Assembly (NCBI GenBank): GCA_031082315.1
Contig: JAVHLC010000001.1
Coordinates: forward strand, 157,224 to 221,223
Length of the DNA: 64,000 nucleotides
Reading direction: 5' to 3'
From: Thermodesulfobacteriota bacterium
GTDB lineage: Bacteria > Desulfobacterota > QYQD01
How positions within the stretch are numbered: position 1 is the stretch's first letter; each line of letters starts with the position of its first letter. The translations under genes were made by a program, and so were the position numbers. The notes under the pieces are model-generated. The model searched no databases and had not been told where the DNA came from. It saw only the letters and a program-made list of their open reading frames with translations. Positions 1 through 9,324 of this stretch are shown here, piece by piece.

Positions 1-506
1 CTGAAGCCATCCACCCAGTAGGGGACAGGTTGCAAGGGTATCACTTTAAATTGGAATACCTTTATTATAAGAAGCTCCAACGCCTCGTCAAAGTAACAAA
101 TTTCCCCTCCCCTTCATACCCTCCCGCCAGTGGAAGGGAGTTTACGGATGGGGACTAACTAGTAACTATGTCTATGCCTACTTTTGCGATGCCTTTTTCA
201 TTGACATATAAACGTCCTTATCCCTATACTCTCCAGCCAAAACCGAATCCTGCCACTTTAATATACAAATGAACTACCCGGCAGCAAGCTGCAGGGAATT
301 ATCCGGTTAAACCATGCCTCAAAACAGGTTTGGCAGTAAAAACAAGCCCTTGTGCTTGTTCTGAGGGAAGCAAAATGAAAGTTGGAGTGGGATACTGCAA
401 CGAAGAAGACGCCACTTTGTCGGGTAGGACAATAGCGGAAAATGCAAAAAAAAGCGCTATCCTGGGGAATGGATAGATTAGACTATATGAACACATGGAG
501 GAACAG
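1..506. other. Leader region without a convincing gene
   Basis: No open frame here looks like a real protein. Near 281-303 there is a short palindromic repeat (core GCAGCAAGCTGC followed by GGGAATTATCC). A related element recurs at about 47180-47212, so it belongs to a dispersed repeat family. The sequence GTAGGACAATAGCG at 424-437 resembles half of the operator found at four promoters further along, but it lacks the second arm. Confidence 0.4.
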
Positions 507-1025
507 ATGGAACTAAAAGGAAAGAAGGTCATCATCCTCGTGGAGGAGATGTTCAACGATCAGGAGTTCTGGTATCCCTATTACCGGCTTAAGGAGGCCG
601 GAGTTGAAGTGGTGGTAGTTGGGTCTGGCAGCGCCAAAGAATACACCGGAAAATCAGGAACGCAGACCAGGGTAGATGCTGATGCGGACAAGATTTCATC
701 TTCAGAATTTGACGGCATCGTCATCCCCGGCGGATACGCGCCGGATCATATGCGCCGTTATCCAGCCATGGTCAGGTTGGTGAAGGACGTCTATAAAGCA
801 GGAAACGTTGTAGCAGCCATCTGCCATGCCGGCTGGATGCTCGCTTCCGCTGGCATACTTAAGGGCCGCACTGTGACCTCATTTTTTGCCATTAAGGACG
901 ATCTCATTCATGCCGGCGCCAACTGGGTAGATCAAGAGGTAGTTGTGGATGGGAAACTGATCACCAGCCGGAAGCCGGACGATCTCCCGGCCTTTATGAA
1001 GGCCATTCTCCATGCCTTAACGTAG
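507..1025 (+). CDS. DJ-1/PfpI family protein (class I glutamine amidotransferase-like)
   Basis: A protein of 172 residues covering the whole DJ-1/PfpI fold. The nucleophile-elbow cysteine is about residue 106 in the motif AAICHAGW. The acidic residue that polarises it is probably one of the glutamates in LVEEMFND near the N-terminus. Family members act as small cytoplasmic stress proteins, peptidases, deglycases or chaperones, and the exact reaction cannot be read from sequence. The in-frame ATG at 495 lies before a strong ribosome site (GGAGG, 497-501) that is correctly spaced for the ATG at 507, so 507 is chosen. It appears to be a single-gene unit; the sensor kinase that follows starts more than 350 bases away. 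Confidence 0.88.
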   Translation: MELKGKKVIILVEEMFNDQEFWYPYYRLKEAGVEVVVVGSGSAKEYTGKSGTQTRVDADADKISSSEFDGIVIPGGYAPDHMRRYPAMVRLVKDVYKAGNVVAAICHAGWMLASAGILKGRTVTSFFAIKDDLIHAGANWVDQEVVVDGKLITSRKPDDLPAFMKAILHALT

Positions 1026-1478
1026 GTCGGTCTTTGCGGCCCATAGCCATGGTAACATTTCGCTCCGTCACCACAGGAAGGGCGACCGAACATCCCCGCC
1101 TTACTCTTTTAGGAAGTTAAGCAACCAGCCCTCTTAATTTCTATCGGGCAAAATAATTAGTGCTCATCCGGAAACTACCGTTTCCGTCTTCACGCTTTCA
1201 GCGATCAGCGATTAGCTGTCAGCATGTTTGTTATCCGTTAACCGTTGTCCGGCATTTTCTTTCGGTAAACGGTCAACAGTGGACCGGCTTCATGCCGATA
1301 GCTGATTGCTCCATCCGGAATTTTTGGGCTTCCGGATGGAAACTAATTACCCAAGCAGAACTTCTTTAGCATATTTAACATATTGCCGATAGGACAATAT
1401 GATAAGAACACTACTCTCAATCGAACCCGCCCAGGGATAAGGGGACTGAGATTGCGGTCTAATCTGGCTGGTAATGAA
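1026..1478. other. Intergenic region with TCAGC-type repeat
   Basis: The stretch separates the PfpI gene from the sensor kinase and holds no supported gene. Bases 1195-1223 are a run of the loose repeat CTTTCAGCGATCAGCGATTAGC, a family seen in most intergenic gaps of this window. The kinase reading frame is open from a TTG at 1383, but that part has no protein-like features. Confidence 0.5.
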
Positions 1479-3500
1479 ATGAAAGCTGAATATAAGGCAA
1501 AAGAACGGCTGATAGATGAGTTGTTGGAATTGCGCCGGCAAATCGCTCGACTGGAGGCAGCACAGAACGGGCACAAGGAGACGGAAGAGGCGCTGCGGAA
1601 AAGCGAGGAGAGATATCGGCGCATCACCAGGGCAGTAACGGATTACATCTTCACAGTCCGTATCGAGGATGGGCGCCCGGTAGAGACCATTCATAGTCCT
1701 GCCTCTGTCGCTGTGACCGGCTATACCCCTGAGGAGTATGCTTCCAACCCCTACTTATGGTTTCGCATGGTACATGAAGAAGATCGCTCCGCCGTTCAGG
1801 ATCAGGCCACGCAAGTCCTTTTAGGGCAAGATACTCAGCCCATTGAGCACCGCATCTGGCGAAAGGATGGCATCCTCCGTTGGGTAAAAAACACGCTCGT
1901 TCCCCATTACGACGCACAGGGCAGGCCCCTATCCTACGATGGCCTGGTTAGCGACATCACTGAGCGTAAGCAGGCCGAGGAAGCTCTCCGCAAATCAGAA
2001 GCGCTCTTGCGTAATACCTTTGAGGCCATCCCCGACCTCCTGACCGTTCATGACAGAGATCTCCGCATTGTCTTAAGTAATTGGCATGGACATGAATTCG
2101 TGCCCATGGAACAGCGCGATAAACGGCCGCATTGCTATTGGGCTTACATGCACCGCGACACCCCCTGCGAGCCTTGCCACGCACTCGAAGTGTTTAAAAC
2201 CGGCAAACCCAAGACGGTAGAATTCTTTAACCCGGAACCCGGGGTTGGATTTCTGGAAATCAACGTTTATCCTGTATTTGATGACCGTGGGAATGTCGTT
2301 ATGGTAACAGAGTATGTCCGCAATATCACTGAGCACAAGCGGGCGGAGGAGGAAAAGAAGAAACTGGAAGCCCAGCTCCAGCGTGCCCAAAAGATGGAGG
2401 CCATCGGCACCCTGGCCGGAGGAATCGCCCATGATTTTAACAACCTGCTCATGAGCATCCAGGGCAATGTTTCTTTGATGCTTTTAGATATGGATCCCGA
2501 GCAGCCCCATTATGAAAGGCTGAAAAGGACTGAAGAGCAGGTGCAAAGTGGGGCGAGGCTGGCCAAACAGCTTCTCGGCTACGCCAGAAAGGGACGATAT
2601 GAAGTCAGGCCAACCAGTTTAAACCAACTGATAGAAGAGACTGCGGAGACCTTTGCTATGACAAGAAAGGGAATCACTGTTTATAAAGAGCTTGCCGAGG
2701 GCTTATTTGATATAGAGATAGACCAGGGACAAATAGAGCAGGTCCTGTTGAATCTGTTTATCAATGCTGCTGATGCCATGCCTAAAGGTGGAAAGCTTAT
2801 GTTAAGAACCAGAAATACGACCCACGAGGGTATAAAGAACATGGTATATGATGCCCGGCCAGGGAATTATGTCCTGTTAACAGTGACTGATACCGGCACG
2901 GGCATGGACAAAGAGACACAGGCACGCATCTTTGAGCCATTCTTTACCACCAAGGAAATGGGCCGGGGCACTGGTCTTGGCTTGGCCTCAGTCTATGGTA
3001 TCATAAAAGCCCATGCAGGATATATCAACGTTGAGTCTGAAAAGGGGCATGGAACTATTTTCAGTATTTATCTGCCTGCATCAGAAAAAAAGGCCCAGAG
3101 GACGGTAAAAACGGTCGAACAATGCGTCAAAGGAACCGGAACCATCCTTATGGTGGACGATGAAGACGCGCTCCGGGAAGTAGGCCAGGAATTGTTAACG
3201 GCCATGGGCTATAGGGTACTGGTAGCCAGGGATGGAAAAGAGGCTGTCGAGGTGTATAGAAAAAATTGGCATAACATAGACCTGGTTCTTTTAGACATGA
3301 TTATGCCCAACATGGGCGGTGGTGAGGCCTATGACTGCATGCAGGAGATCAATCCGGATATAAAAGTCTTGCTTTCCAGTGGTTATAGTGTTGCTGGCGA
3401 AGCCGGTGAGATATTAAAACGAGGATGCCACGGTTTTATTCAAAAGCCCTTCAAGGCCTCGGAACTCTCCAGAAAAATAGAGGAAATCCTCCAGATGTAG
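1479..3500 (+). CDS. Hybrid sensor histidine kinase with two PAS domains and a C-terminal receiver
   Basis: About 673 residues with no membrane segment, so a soluble cytoplasmic sensor. Order: a short coiled coil (residues ~5-35), PAS 1 with PAC (~45-165), PAS 2 (~175-300) containing a Cys-rich stretch HRDTPCEPCHAL, a HisKA-type dimerisation domain with phospho-acceptor His318 in GGIAHDFNN, an HATPase domain (N box NLFINAADAMP, G boxes DTGTGM and GRGTGLGL), then a receiver domain (ILMVDDED; phospho-acceptor Asp606 in LLDMIMP). The Cys-x2-Cys in PAS 2 could bind a metal or respond to redox state; that is inference. No response regulator gene is adjacent, so its output partner lies elsewhere. 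The frame is open from 1383, but ATG 1479 starts the recognisable coiled coil. The start is uncertain. Confidence 0.9.
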   Translation: MKAEYKAKERLIDELLELRRQIARLEAAQNGHKETEEALRKSEERYRRITRAVTDYIFTVRIEDGRPVETIHSPASVAVTGYTPEEYASNPYLWFRMVHEEDRSAVQDQATQVLLGQDTQPIEHRIWRKDGILRWVKNTLVPHYDAQGRPLSYDGLVSDITERKQAEEALRKSEALLRNTFEAIPDLLTVHDRDLRIVLSNWHGHEFVPMEQRDKRPHCYWAYMHRDTPCEPCHALEVFKTGKPKTVEFFNPEPGVGFLEINVYPVFDDRGNVVMVTEYVRNITEHKRAEEEKKKLEAQLQRAQKMEAIGTLAGGIAHDFNNLLMSIQGNVSLMLLDMDPEQPHYERLKRTEEQVQSGARLAKQLLGYARKGRYEVRPTSLNQLIEETAETFAMTRKGITVYKELAEGLFDIEIDQGQIEQVLLNLFINAADAMPKGGKLMLRTRNTTHEGIKNMVYDARPGNYVLLTVTDTGTGMDKETQARIFEPFFTTKEMGRGTGLGLASVYGIIKAHAGYINVESEKGHGTIFSIYLPASEKKAQRTVKTVEQCVKGTGTILMVDDEDALREVGQELLTAMGYRVLVARDGKEAVEVYRKNWHNIDLVLLDMIMPNMGGGEAYDCMQEINPDIKVLLSSGYSVAGEAGEILKRGCHGFIQKPFKASELSRKIEEILQM

Positions 3501-3589
3501 TCTGCCGGCTCACCCACGGGCCATGTTATTTAAACAGCCTGTCGCCTTAACTAATTCTTCAAAAGAGCTACAAAAGCTCTAAATAAACA

Positions 3590-3617
3590 TTGACACTCGG
3601 CGGCTAATTTATGTTAT
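3590..3617 (+). promoter_or_regulatory. Sigma-70 type promoter for the Nudix gene
   Basis: A perfect TTGACA (3590-3595), a 16-base spacer and TGTTAT (3612-3617) lie about 70 bases before the Nudix start. A small inverted repeat just upstream (AGAGCT/AGCTCT, 3566-3582) may mark the end of the kinase transcript. Confidence 0.5.
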
Positions 3618-3685
3618 AAGCTGGGCAATCACCATTTCGTTGGGTAATTTATCATCTATAACCAAAAGATCGAGAAAGGCTCCTT

Positions 3686-4261
3686 ATGGGTGCGGAAGAA
3701 CTCTTAGAGATAGTCGACAGACATGGCAATACCATAGACATTGCCCCCCGCTCTGTAATTCACGGGAATCCCTCATTGATACACAAGGTGGTCCACGTGC
3801 TGGTCTTTAACGAACGCGGCGAACTCCTCCTGCAAAAACGCTCCGCCAATAAAGACGTGGCCCCCGGGAAATGGGATACCTCCGTCGGCGGCCACGTAGC
3901 GCCGGCCGAGAGTTTGCTCGTAGCGGCCCGGCGGGAGATGCAGGAAGAAATCGGTATTATTACCGATAAAATAAGCCCCCTTTATTCCTACGTCCTTTCA
4001 AATTCCTATGAGACAGAGTTGGTCTATTCCTATGTGTGTATCCATAATGGGCCGTTTTCGTTTGACAGGGAAGAGATAGACGAAATCCGGTTCTGGGATA
4101 TCCCGGAGATAAAAAAGGTAATCGGACAAAAAATCCTGAGTGATAACTTCGAGTTCGAAATAAACAGATGCCTCTCATTTTACCCTCAGATGGCCGCCGC
4201 TCCGGCCGGCGGGCCGATGCCGGACATCTTCAGGGGCACGCCTTTCCCGCAATCCAGATAG
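3686..4261 (+). CDS. Nudix hydrolase (isopentenyl-diphosphate isomerase-like / YfcD-like)
   Basis: A 191-residue Nudix protein. The Nudix box is intact (G-x5-E-x7-REMQEEIGI), beginning at the glycine of GGHVAPAESL near residue 72. The N-terminal LLEIVDRHGNTIDIAPRSV and the HKVVHVLVFNERGELLLQKRS strand pattern match the YfcD/IPP-isomerase-like subgroup, which hydrolyses nucleoside or other diphosphates; substrate is unknown. ATG 3686 follows GAGAAAGG. The last ~20 residues are Pro/Gly/Ala-rich and probably disordered. It has its own promoter and stands alone. Confidence 0.85.
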   Translation: MGAEELLEIVDRHGNTIDIAPRSVIHGNPSLIHKVVHVLVFNERGELLLQKRSANKDVAPGKWDTSVGGHVAPAESLLVAARREMQEEIGIITDKISPLYSYVLSNSYETELVYSYVCIHNGPFSFDREEIDEIRFWDIPEIKKVIGQKILSDNFEFEINRCLSFYPQMAAAPAGGPMPDIFRGTPFPQSR

Positions 4262-4267
4262 AAGACT

Positions 4268-4308
4268 GATCAGCTATCAGCATTCAGCTGTCAGCGCTCA
4301 GCTTTCAG
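4268..4308. repeat. TCAGC-type dispersed repeat
   Basis: A tandem of near-identical 9-10 base units (CAGCTATCAGCATTCAGCTG). The same family is seen at about 1195-1223, 24212-24240, 28180-28208, 28400-28430, 32887-32928, 36474-36502 and, inside a gene, 43204-43241. Confidence 0.7.
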
Positions 4309-4421
4309 ATTTGAGCCTTCAGCCCCGAGCTTTGATCCCTCCCGATTTCTGCCATGAAAGACACAAAAATTAGAATCAGGTGACCGGCGGGACACCCATC
4401 CTGCCTTGCCGATGCGCGTGC

Positions 4422-4450
4422 TTGACAACGAATGGATAATAACATAGAGT
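4422..4450 (+). promoter_or_regulatory. Probable promoter of the EF-G gene
   Basis: TTGACA (4422-4427), a 17-base spacer and TAGAGT (4445-4450) precede the EF-G start by about 35 bases. The -35 is perfect and the -10 is moderate. Confidence 0.45.
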
Positions 4451-4485
4451 CAGCAGCTAAAAGTCTTTAAAAGGGGTTATTTCAG

Positions 4486-6540
4486 GTGGCTGGCGAGGGG
4501 AGGCTCAAAAAAATACGCGATATCGGCATCATTGCCCATATTGATGCCGGCAAGACTACGGTTACCGAGCGCATCCTCTTTTACACGGGCCGCATCCATA
4601 AGATGGGCGAGGTACACAATGGTCAGGCCGTGATGGACTGGATGCCCGAAGAACAAGAACGGGGTATCACCATCACCTCGGCCGTGACTACCTGTCATTG
4701 GCTGGGGCACGAGATACATATTATCGACACACCCGGACATGTCGATTTCACTATCGAGGTAGAACGTTCCTTGCGCGTATTGGACGGGGCCATCGGTGTT
4801 TTTTGTGCCGTCAGCGGCGTCGAGCCCCAGTCTGAGACGGTATGGCATCAGGCAGATAAGTATAAAGTCCCCAAGATTGCCTTCATCAATAAGATGGACC
4901 GCATTGGCGCTAATTTCTCCGGCGCCGTGGAGATGATGCGGGAGCGGCTGGGAGTGAGGCCCGCATTACTCCAGTTACCGATAGGAGCGGAAGACAGTTT
5001 TCGCGGGATAATAGATATTATCGACCAGAAATCCCTCTACTGGGATGAGGGCACACAAGGCGCCGTCATCCGCCATGAAGAAATCCCCCCTGATTATCGG
5101 GAAGAGGCATTAAAACAGCGCAACCAGCTCTTAGAAACCTTGTCCGAAATAGACGACGTCATCCTGGAAAAGTACCTGGATGATTCAGAAATAACCAGAG
5201 ATGATATCCTTCGCGCGGTGCGTCAGGGGACCGTCTCCCTCAAAATCGTGCCCGTTTTGTGCGGCTCTGCCCTGAGAAATAAAGGGATACAATCTCTGCT
5301 GGATGCCATCGTGCAGTTTCTCCCCAGTCCTCTGGACATAAAGGCCATCACCGGGGTTAATCCGAAAACCGGAGAGACAGAGGAGCGACCCGGCCGCGAC
5401 GACGCCCCCCTGGCGGCGCTGGCCTTCAAAATTATGATGGAGCAGGGACGAAAAAGGACCTACGTGCGCGTCTATTCCGGTGTATTACGCGAAGGCACCG
5501 AGGTTTATAATGCTACCAAACAGATAAAACAAAGGGTAGCCCGCATACTGAACATCCATGCCAATAAGACAGAACGCCTGGATGAGGCGCGGGCGGGTAG
5601 TATTGTCGGAGTTATGGGCCTTAAGGATGCCTCTACAGGCGATACCTTATGCGATCCGGATCATCCCATTCTCCTCGAAAACATAGATACCTATGAGCCG
5701 GTCATCTCTGTGGCCGTGGAGCCCAGGACGAGGGTCGATCAAGAAAAGGTGTCGGAGGCCTTGAATAAATTGGCGGATGAAGACCCCACATTTCGGGTGC
5801 GGGTTGACGATGACACCGGCCAGACCATTATAGCGGGCATGGGAGAGCTGCACTTAGAGGTATTGGTACACCGCATCCTGCGGGAATTTGGTGTGCCGGT
5901 AAACGTGGGCAAACCCCAGGTAGTCTATCGGGAGACCATCGAACATGAAGCCACGGTAACAGAGAAGTTTGACCGGGAGATAGGCGGAAGCCGCCAGACA
6001 GCAGACATAACCATAAAAGTCTCGCCGCGTCCCCGCGGCGCCGGCAACCTCGTAGAAAATGGGCTTCCTGCGGATAAGATACCGCCGCAATTTGTACCGG
6101 CCATTGTGTCCAGTTTGAATGAATCCCTGGAAGGCGGCGTTATACAGGGTTATCCTCTATTGGATGTCGGTGTGATCTTGCTTGATTCCTCTTATATCGA
6201 AAACAGTTCCACCGAACTGGCCTACCGGGCCGCGGCCTCCGTCGCCCTAAAAAGGGCTTGTAGCGCTGCCTCGCCGGTCCTGCTGGAGCCTATCATGCGG
6301 GTGGAGGTAACCACCCCGGAAGAGTTTATGGGAGAAGTCATCGGCGACCTGAATTCCCGCGGCGGCAAAATAGAGGCCATCACGCCCAAGGGGCGGGTAC
6401 AGGTGATAAAGGTGGTTGTGCCCCTTTCCAGCATGTTCGGGTACTCGACTGCATTACGCTCCGTTACGCAGGGACGGGCTACCTTTAGTATGCACTTCTC
6501 CCGTTATGACCGCGCGGGTAAGGAAAAAAGGACGCCCTGA
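4486..6540 (+). CDS. Translation elongation factor G (paralogue outside the str operon)
   Basis: A 684-residue translational GTPase that moves tRNA and mRNA through the ribosome. All GTPase motifs are present: AHIDAGKTT (G1), RGITITSA (G2), DTPGHVDF (G3), NKMD (G4) and CGSA (G5). Domains II, III, IV ([13 protein letters not shown]) and V follow with normal length. The start is a GTG at 4486. No rpsL, rpsG or tuf is beside it, unlike the usual str operon, so this may be a second EF-G or a relocated sole copy; which one cannot be decided from the window. Short C-terminal tail. Expressed from its own promoter. Confidence 0.93.
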   Translation: MAGEGRLKKIRDIGIIAHIDAGKTTVTERILFYTGRIHKMGEVHNGQAVMDWMPEEQERGITITSAVTTCHWLGHEIHIIDTPGHVDFTIEVERSLRVLDGAIGVFCAVSGVEPQSETVWHQADKYKVPKIAFINKMDRIGANFSGAVEMMRERLGVRPALLQLPIGAEDSFRGIIDIIDQKSLYWDEGTQGAVIRHEEIPPDYREEALKQRNQLLETLSEIDDVILEKYLDDSEITRDDILRAVRQGTVSLKIVPVLCGSALRNKGIQSLLDAIVQFLPSPLDIKAITGVNPKTGETEERPGRDDAPLAALAFKIMMEQGRKRTYVRVYSGVLREGTEVYNATKQIKQRVARILNIHANKTERLDEARAGSIVGVMGLKDASTGDTLCDPDHPILLENIDTYEPVISVAVEPRTRVDQEKVSEALNKLADEDPTFRVRVDDDTGQTIIAGMGELHLEVLVHRILREFGVPVNVGKPQVVYRETIEHEATVTEKFDREIGGSRQTADITIKVSPRPRGAGNLVENGLPADKIPPQFVPAIVSSLNESLEGGVIQGYPLLDVGVILLDSSYIENSSTELAYRAAASVALKRACSAASPVLLEPIMRVEVTTPEEFMGEVIGDLNSRGGKIEAITPKGRVQVIKVVVPLSSMFGYSTALRSVTQGRATFSMHFSRYDRAGKEKRTP

Positions 6541-6646
6541 TACCGTCTATTGCCCGGCGGGAAACGCCTCTGTTGATATTTATCCCTTGCCTTAAAGCCT
6601 GCATTATGATAAGTTCATAATGACATTACCATAAAGGGCCCGCCGA

Positions 6647-7783
6647 ATGTCAAATCCGTTTTGTTTATACACTCTTCCACCCAACGCCCCTTTCTGTAAC
6701 AGAGAGCGGGAAATCAAGGAACTCCTGTCTTTTGCCAAGTCCGGAACTAATGTCGTTCTCTATTCTCCCCGGCGTTACGGAAAGACGTCGTTGGTAAACA
6801 AAATACAGTACAATTTAAAAAGGCAGGGCGCAATTACGCTGTTTGCAGACTTTTTTGGGGTTACCTCGATTGATGACGTTGCCGCCCGCCTTGCCAAGGC
6901 AACGTTTTCCGTAACTCACAAAAACCGCTCCCTTTGGAAAACGGCACTGCAAACCATAAAGTCATTTCGCCCCGTGCTCAAACCTGATCCGCAAAGCGGG
7001 GTATCTCTTAGTGTGGAGCCGGCATCCGCCGGCACGCGGGGGATAGAACTCCTCAGCGAAACCATGGAGTCGTTGGGGCGGTTTATTGAGGCCGGTGGTA
7101 AGCTGGTTCATATCGCTCTTGACGAGTTTCAGGAAATTGTCGAGCTGAAAGAGGCTTTGCAGATAGAAGCCACCATGCGAACCCATATTCAGCATCACAA
7201 GGGTTCCTATTTCTTCATCGGAAGCCGACGCCGCGTTCTACTCGGGATATTCAACGAACGGCAGCGTCCCTTTTTCCAAAGCGCCATCAATTACGAACTC
7301 GAGCTTCTTCCTGTCGATGAGATCACTTCCTTTGTAAAAGAGCAGTTTGAATCCGGCGGTCTGAAAAAATGCACGGTTGAAACGGCACGCAAAATTGCCG
7401 TAAGCGTTTCCTGTCACCCCTATTATGTGCAAAAGCTTGGTCATTTTGTCTTTGAACTGTCGGGGGAAACAGTGACCTCAGACGACATTACAGCGGCAAT
7501 GGCCGGAGTCCTTCTATCAGAAAAGCCGGTTTTTGAGGCCATCCTCCAGGGCCTGTCCCTGCAACAAAAACTCGTTTTACGTACAATTGCTGTAGAACCC
7601 ACCGCCACACCGCTTGCACATGCCTATATTGGGAGGCATCGATTGGGATCGACCGGAGGGGTGCAACACTCGCTAAAACAACTGACGTTATTGGATTTAA
7701 TTGAAAAGGAAAAAGAGTGGCGGGTTGTAGATCCGCTTTTTGCTGCGTTCCTAAAGAAGCAGGGTGAAGATTATTTGCAGTAG
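6647..7783 (+). CDS. AAA ATPase of the archaeal-ATPase type with C-terminal winged helix
   Basis: A 378-residue STAND/MNS-like P-loop ATPase resembling the ATPase_2 (archaeal ATPase) family. Walker A is SPRRYGKTS (residues 40-48) and Walker B is KLVHIALDEF (~152-161). A sensor-like segment YFFIGSRRR follows. The C-terminal ~80 residues (QKLVLRTIAVEP to VVDPLFAAFL) look like the winged-helix domain usual in this family. Members are common in accessory DNA, and their targets are mostly unknown. It stands alone with a poor ribosome site, and a perfect palindrome lies just downstream. Confidence 0.75.
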   Translation: MSNPFCLYTLPPNAPFCNREREIKELLSFAKSGTNVVLYSPRRYGKTSLVNKIQYNLKRQGAITLFADFFGVTSIDDVAARLAKATFSVTHKNRSLWKTALQTIKSFRPVLKPDPQSGVSLSVEPASAGTRGIELLSETMESLGRFIEAGGKLVHIALDEFQEIVELKEALQIEATMRTHIQHHKGSYFFIGSRRRVLLGIFNERQRPFFQSAINYELELLPVDEITSFVKEQFESGGLKKCTVETARKIAVSVSCHPYYVQKLGHFVFELSGETVTSDDITAAMAGVLLSEKPVFEAILQGLSLQQKLVLRTIAVEPTATPLAHAYIGRHRLGSTGGVQHSLKQLTLLDLIEKEKEWRVVDPLFAAFLKKQGEDYLQ

Positions 7784-7811
7784 TTTAGACCCCTTGGGAA
7801 CACCCGTCTTA

Positions 7812-7929
7812 GTGAAACAAAACATACTATTTTGTTTCACATCAGAAGGAAAAAGGTAGGAAATTACCTCTTCAATTGTCCTTCCCCCCGGAAAGCCCCA
7901 AAATGAAACACTTCTCAAAATCTGTTTCA
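7812..7929. repeat. Two GTGAAAC-type inverted repeats
   Basis: The first is a perfect 11-base inverted repeat (GTGAAACAAAA, 7-base loop, TTTTGTTTCAC; 7812-7840). The second pairs TGAAACA with TGTTTCA around a 12-base gap (about 7904-7928). They lie between the ends of two convergent genes. The first could be a bidirectional terminator, but there is no T-run, so paired operator-like sites are equally possible. Confidence 0.5.
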
Positions 7930-7962
7930 CGATTACAAAAATGGCTCCAAAGAGAATCAGCT

Positions 7963-8718
7963 TTAATCGCTTGCAAAATTGCCTTCTGCTGAACATAACA
8001 ACCCATAAAGTATAGAAGCTCCTGTGACGTTGGGATGGCGGGTGTGACCACGGATCATCCGTTTCTGGATGAAGTCCAGGAGCGTCAGATTTTTCTCGAT
8101 ATGTATCTGCGTTAAAAACTCGATAGCTTCGGGCCGTTTTGCGTTTATACCTTTCCTGAGGGCCATAATTTCGGTTCTGTCCCGGACGAACAGGTTAATC
8201 ATGTCCTCTACTTGCTGGTGCCAGAGGAGAATTCCCCTGGTGTCTTTCAGCATCAACTCTATAACCCCGGCAGTAGCTGACCGGCCCGCACGGAAATCGC
8301 CGATTATTTCTTCCGGCTTATGGGGATAAAGATCCAAATAAAAGAGCGTCTTCTTAAAACTCCGGGGATGGTACTTTTCAATATACCGCGCAAAGGCATT
8401 TCTTTCCCGAGTCCACTCAGCCACGAAGGATGGGTTTATTAGGGTCCCGTATATGAGTTTTATCTCGCTGGTTCTTTCCGTGTAAATGCAGTAAGCATAA
8501 AATCCGTTTCCTACAGCCCAGTCCAAGGCTTCTTTAGAGAAAAACCGCCGGAGCCAGGGTCTGCTGTTCGCGGGAAATATCTCTTCTTTAAGGAAGCTCA
8601 AGGTCTCCCTGGAGACCGGGTGTTTTCCTTCGTGGATATCCCCTGCAACATCGAAATTCAAAATAGAGGCAAGGCCGCTACCTACGACAGTTCTCAAAAA
8701 GTCCCTTCTGCCCAGCAT
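7963..8718 (-). CDS. Unknown protein with twin-arginine leader (WYL regulon member)
   Basis: A 251-residue protein of no family I recognise. It begins MLGRRDFLRTVVGSGLA, a typical Tat-type leader (RRDFL plus a short hydrophobic stretch), the same leader pattern found on two other genes of the island. The body is rich in charged and aromatic residues (HPRSFKKTLFYLDLYPH, GHTRHPNVTGASILYGLL) with no membrane segment. A second ATG three bases upstream (8721) is also possible; a GGGAGGG ribosome site serves either. It is transcribed from a promoter carrying the shared GGAC-N7-GTCC operator. Whether the leader really exports the protein is unknown. Confidence 0.7.
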   Translation of the reverse strand: MLGRRDFLRTVVGSGLASILNFDVAGDIHEGKHPVSRETLSFLKEEIFPANSRPWLRRFFSKEALDWAVGNGFYAYCIYTERTSEIKLIYGTLINPSFVAEWTRERNAFARYIEKYHPRSFKKTLFYLDLYPHKPEEIIGDFRAGRSATAGVIELMLKDTRGILLWHQQVEDMINLFVRDRTEIMALRKGINAKRPEAIEFLTQIHIEKNLTLLDFIQKRMIRGHTRHPNVTGASILYGLLCSAEGNFASD

Positions 8719-8766
8719 CATAAAACCCTCCCCACAGCTTTGTCAGCAGATTTACCAGCCAAAGCA

Positions 8767-8799
8767 AATATAATACGGGACATAGGACAGATAGCGTCC
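8767..8799 (-). promoter_or_regulatory. Promoter with shared 15-bp operator, copy 1
   Basis: Read on the minus strand: GGACGCTATCTGTCC (8799-8785), 12 bases, then TATATT as -10 (8772-8767). The operator is an inverted repeat with arms GGAC/GTCC and lies where the -35 box should be. The downstream gene starts about 49 bases later. Confidence 0.75.
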
Positions 8800-8822
8800 G
8801 AGGAGGAAATTGACTTAAGAAG

Positions 8823-8952
8823 GAGCCTCTTGCAAAACTCCATTTTTTGTCATTCCCGCAACGCTTTTGAGCGGGAATCTGGTTTTATTCAAGTAAAAAC
8901 CATATCCCCGATAGAATCATTCGGGGATGACAGACAATTTTGCAAGAGCCTC
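8823..8952. mobile_element. Miniature inverted-repeat element (130 bp)
   Basis: The ends are 15-base inverted repeats with one mismatch (GAGCCTCTTGCAAAA, 8823-8837; TTTTGCAAGAGCCTC, 8938-8952). The tetranucleotide GAAG flanks it directly on both sides (8819-8822 and 8953-8956), as expected for a target duplication. Inside are two smaller hairpins around GTCATTCCCGC and GGGGATGAC. It has no coding capacity, so it would need a transposase supplied elsewhere. Confidence 0.65.
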
Positions 8953-9324
8953 GAAGGATAGGTTATTAATCCGGCACGTAAACACATAACAAATGTCATG
9001 CCGGATCAAGTTTATCCGCCGCAGGCGGGCGGGAATGACGGCATTCGGGTATTTTGTTGCCGGAGTAATAAGATCAAGACACTGAGGGGAGTGGGCCTTT
9101 TATCTTGCTAGGAAAACGCGGAAGGTATGGACAGGGCCGTTGTTCTTGTGTTGACCTGATAATTGAAAAATAAAAACGTTCTCGTGCGCTAAGGACAGCG
9201 CAGGGTATTTGCACAGAGCAGCGCTGTGCTTTCAGGCGTCATAGCCAAGTACGTACCCATGACCGTCCTACAGTTTGTGTGTCTTGGTGAAATTACTGTA
9301 AAAGAAACTGGATTACGATCCAGG

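Larger units (their letters stand above)
8722..9324. other. Intergenic region: promoter, miniature element and repeats
   Basis: About 600 bases without a gene. It contains the operator and promoter of the Tat-leader gene, a 130-base element with terminal inverted repeats, a palindromic repeat containing ATCCGCCGCAGGCGG (about 8996-9042; related to one at about 31393-31410), and about 280 bases in which I see nothing. Confidence 0.6.

Noticed and set aside
424..437. GTAGGACAATAGCG upstream of the PfpI gene as a fifth operator
   Set aside because: One base of the spacer and the whole second arm (GTCC) are missing, and no -10 lies 12 bases away in either direction.
4268..4308. CRISPR or iteron array from TCAGC units
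   Set aside because: The units are 9-10 bases, adjacent and imperfect, and appear all over the window. No spacers are present.
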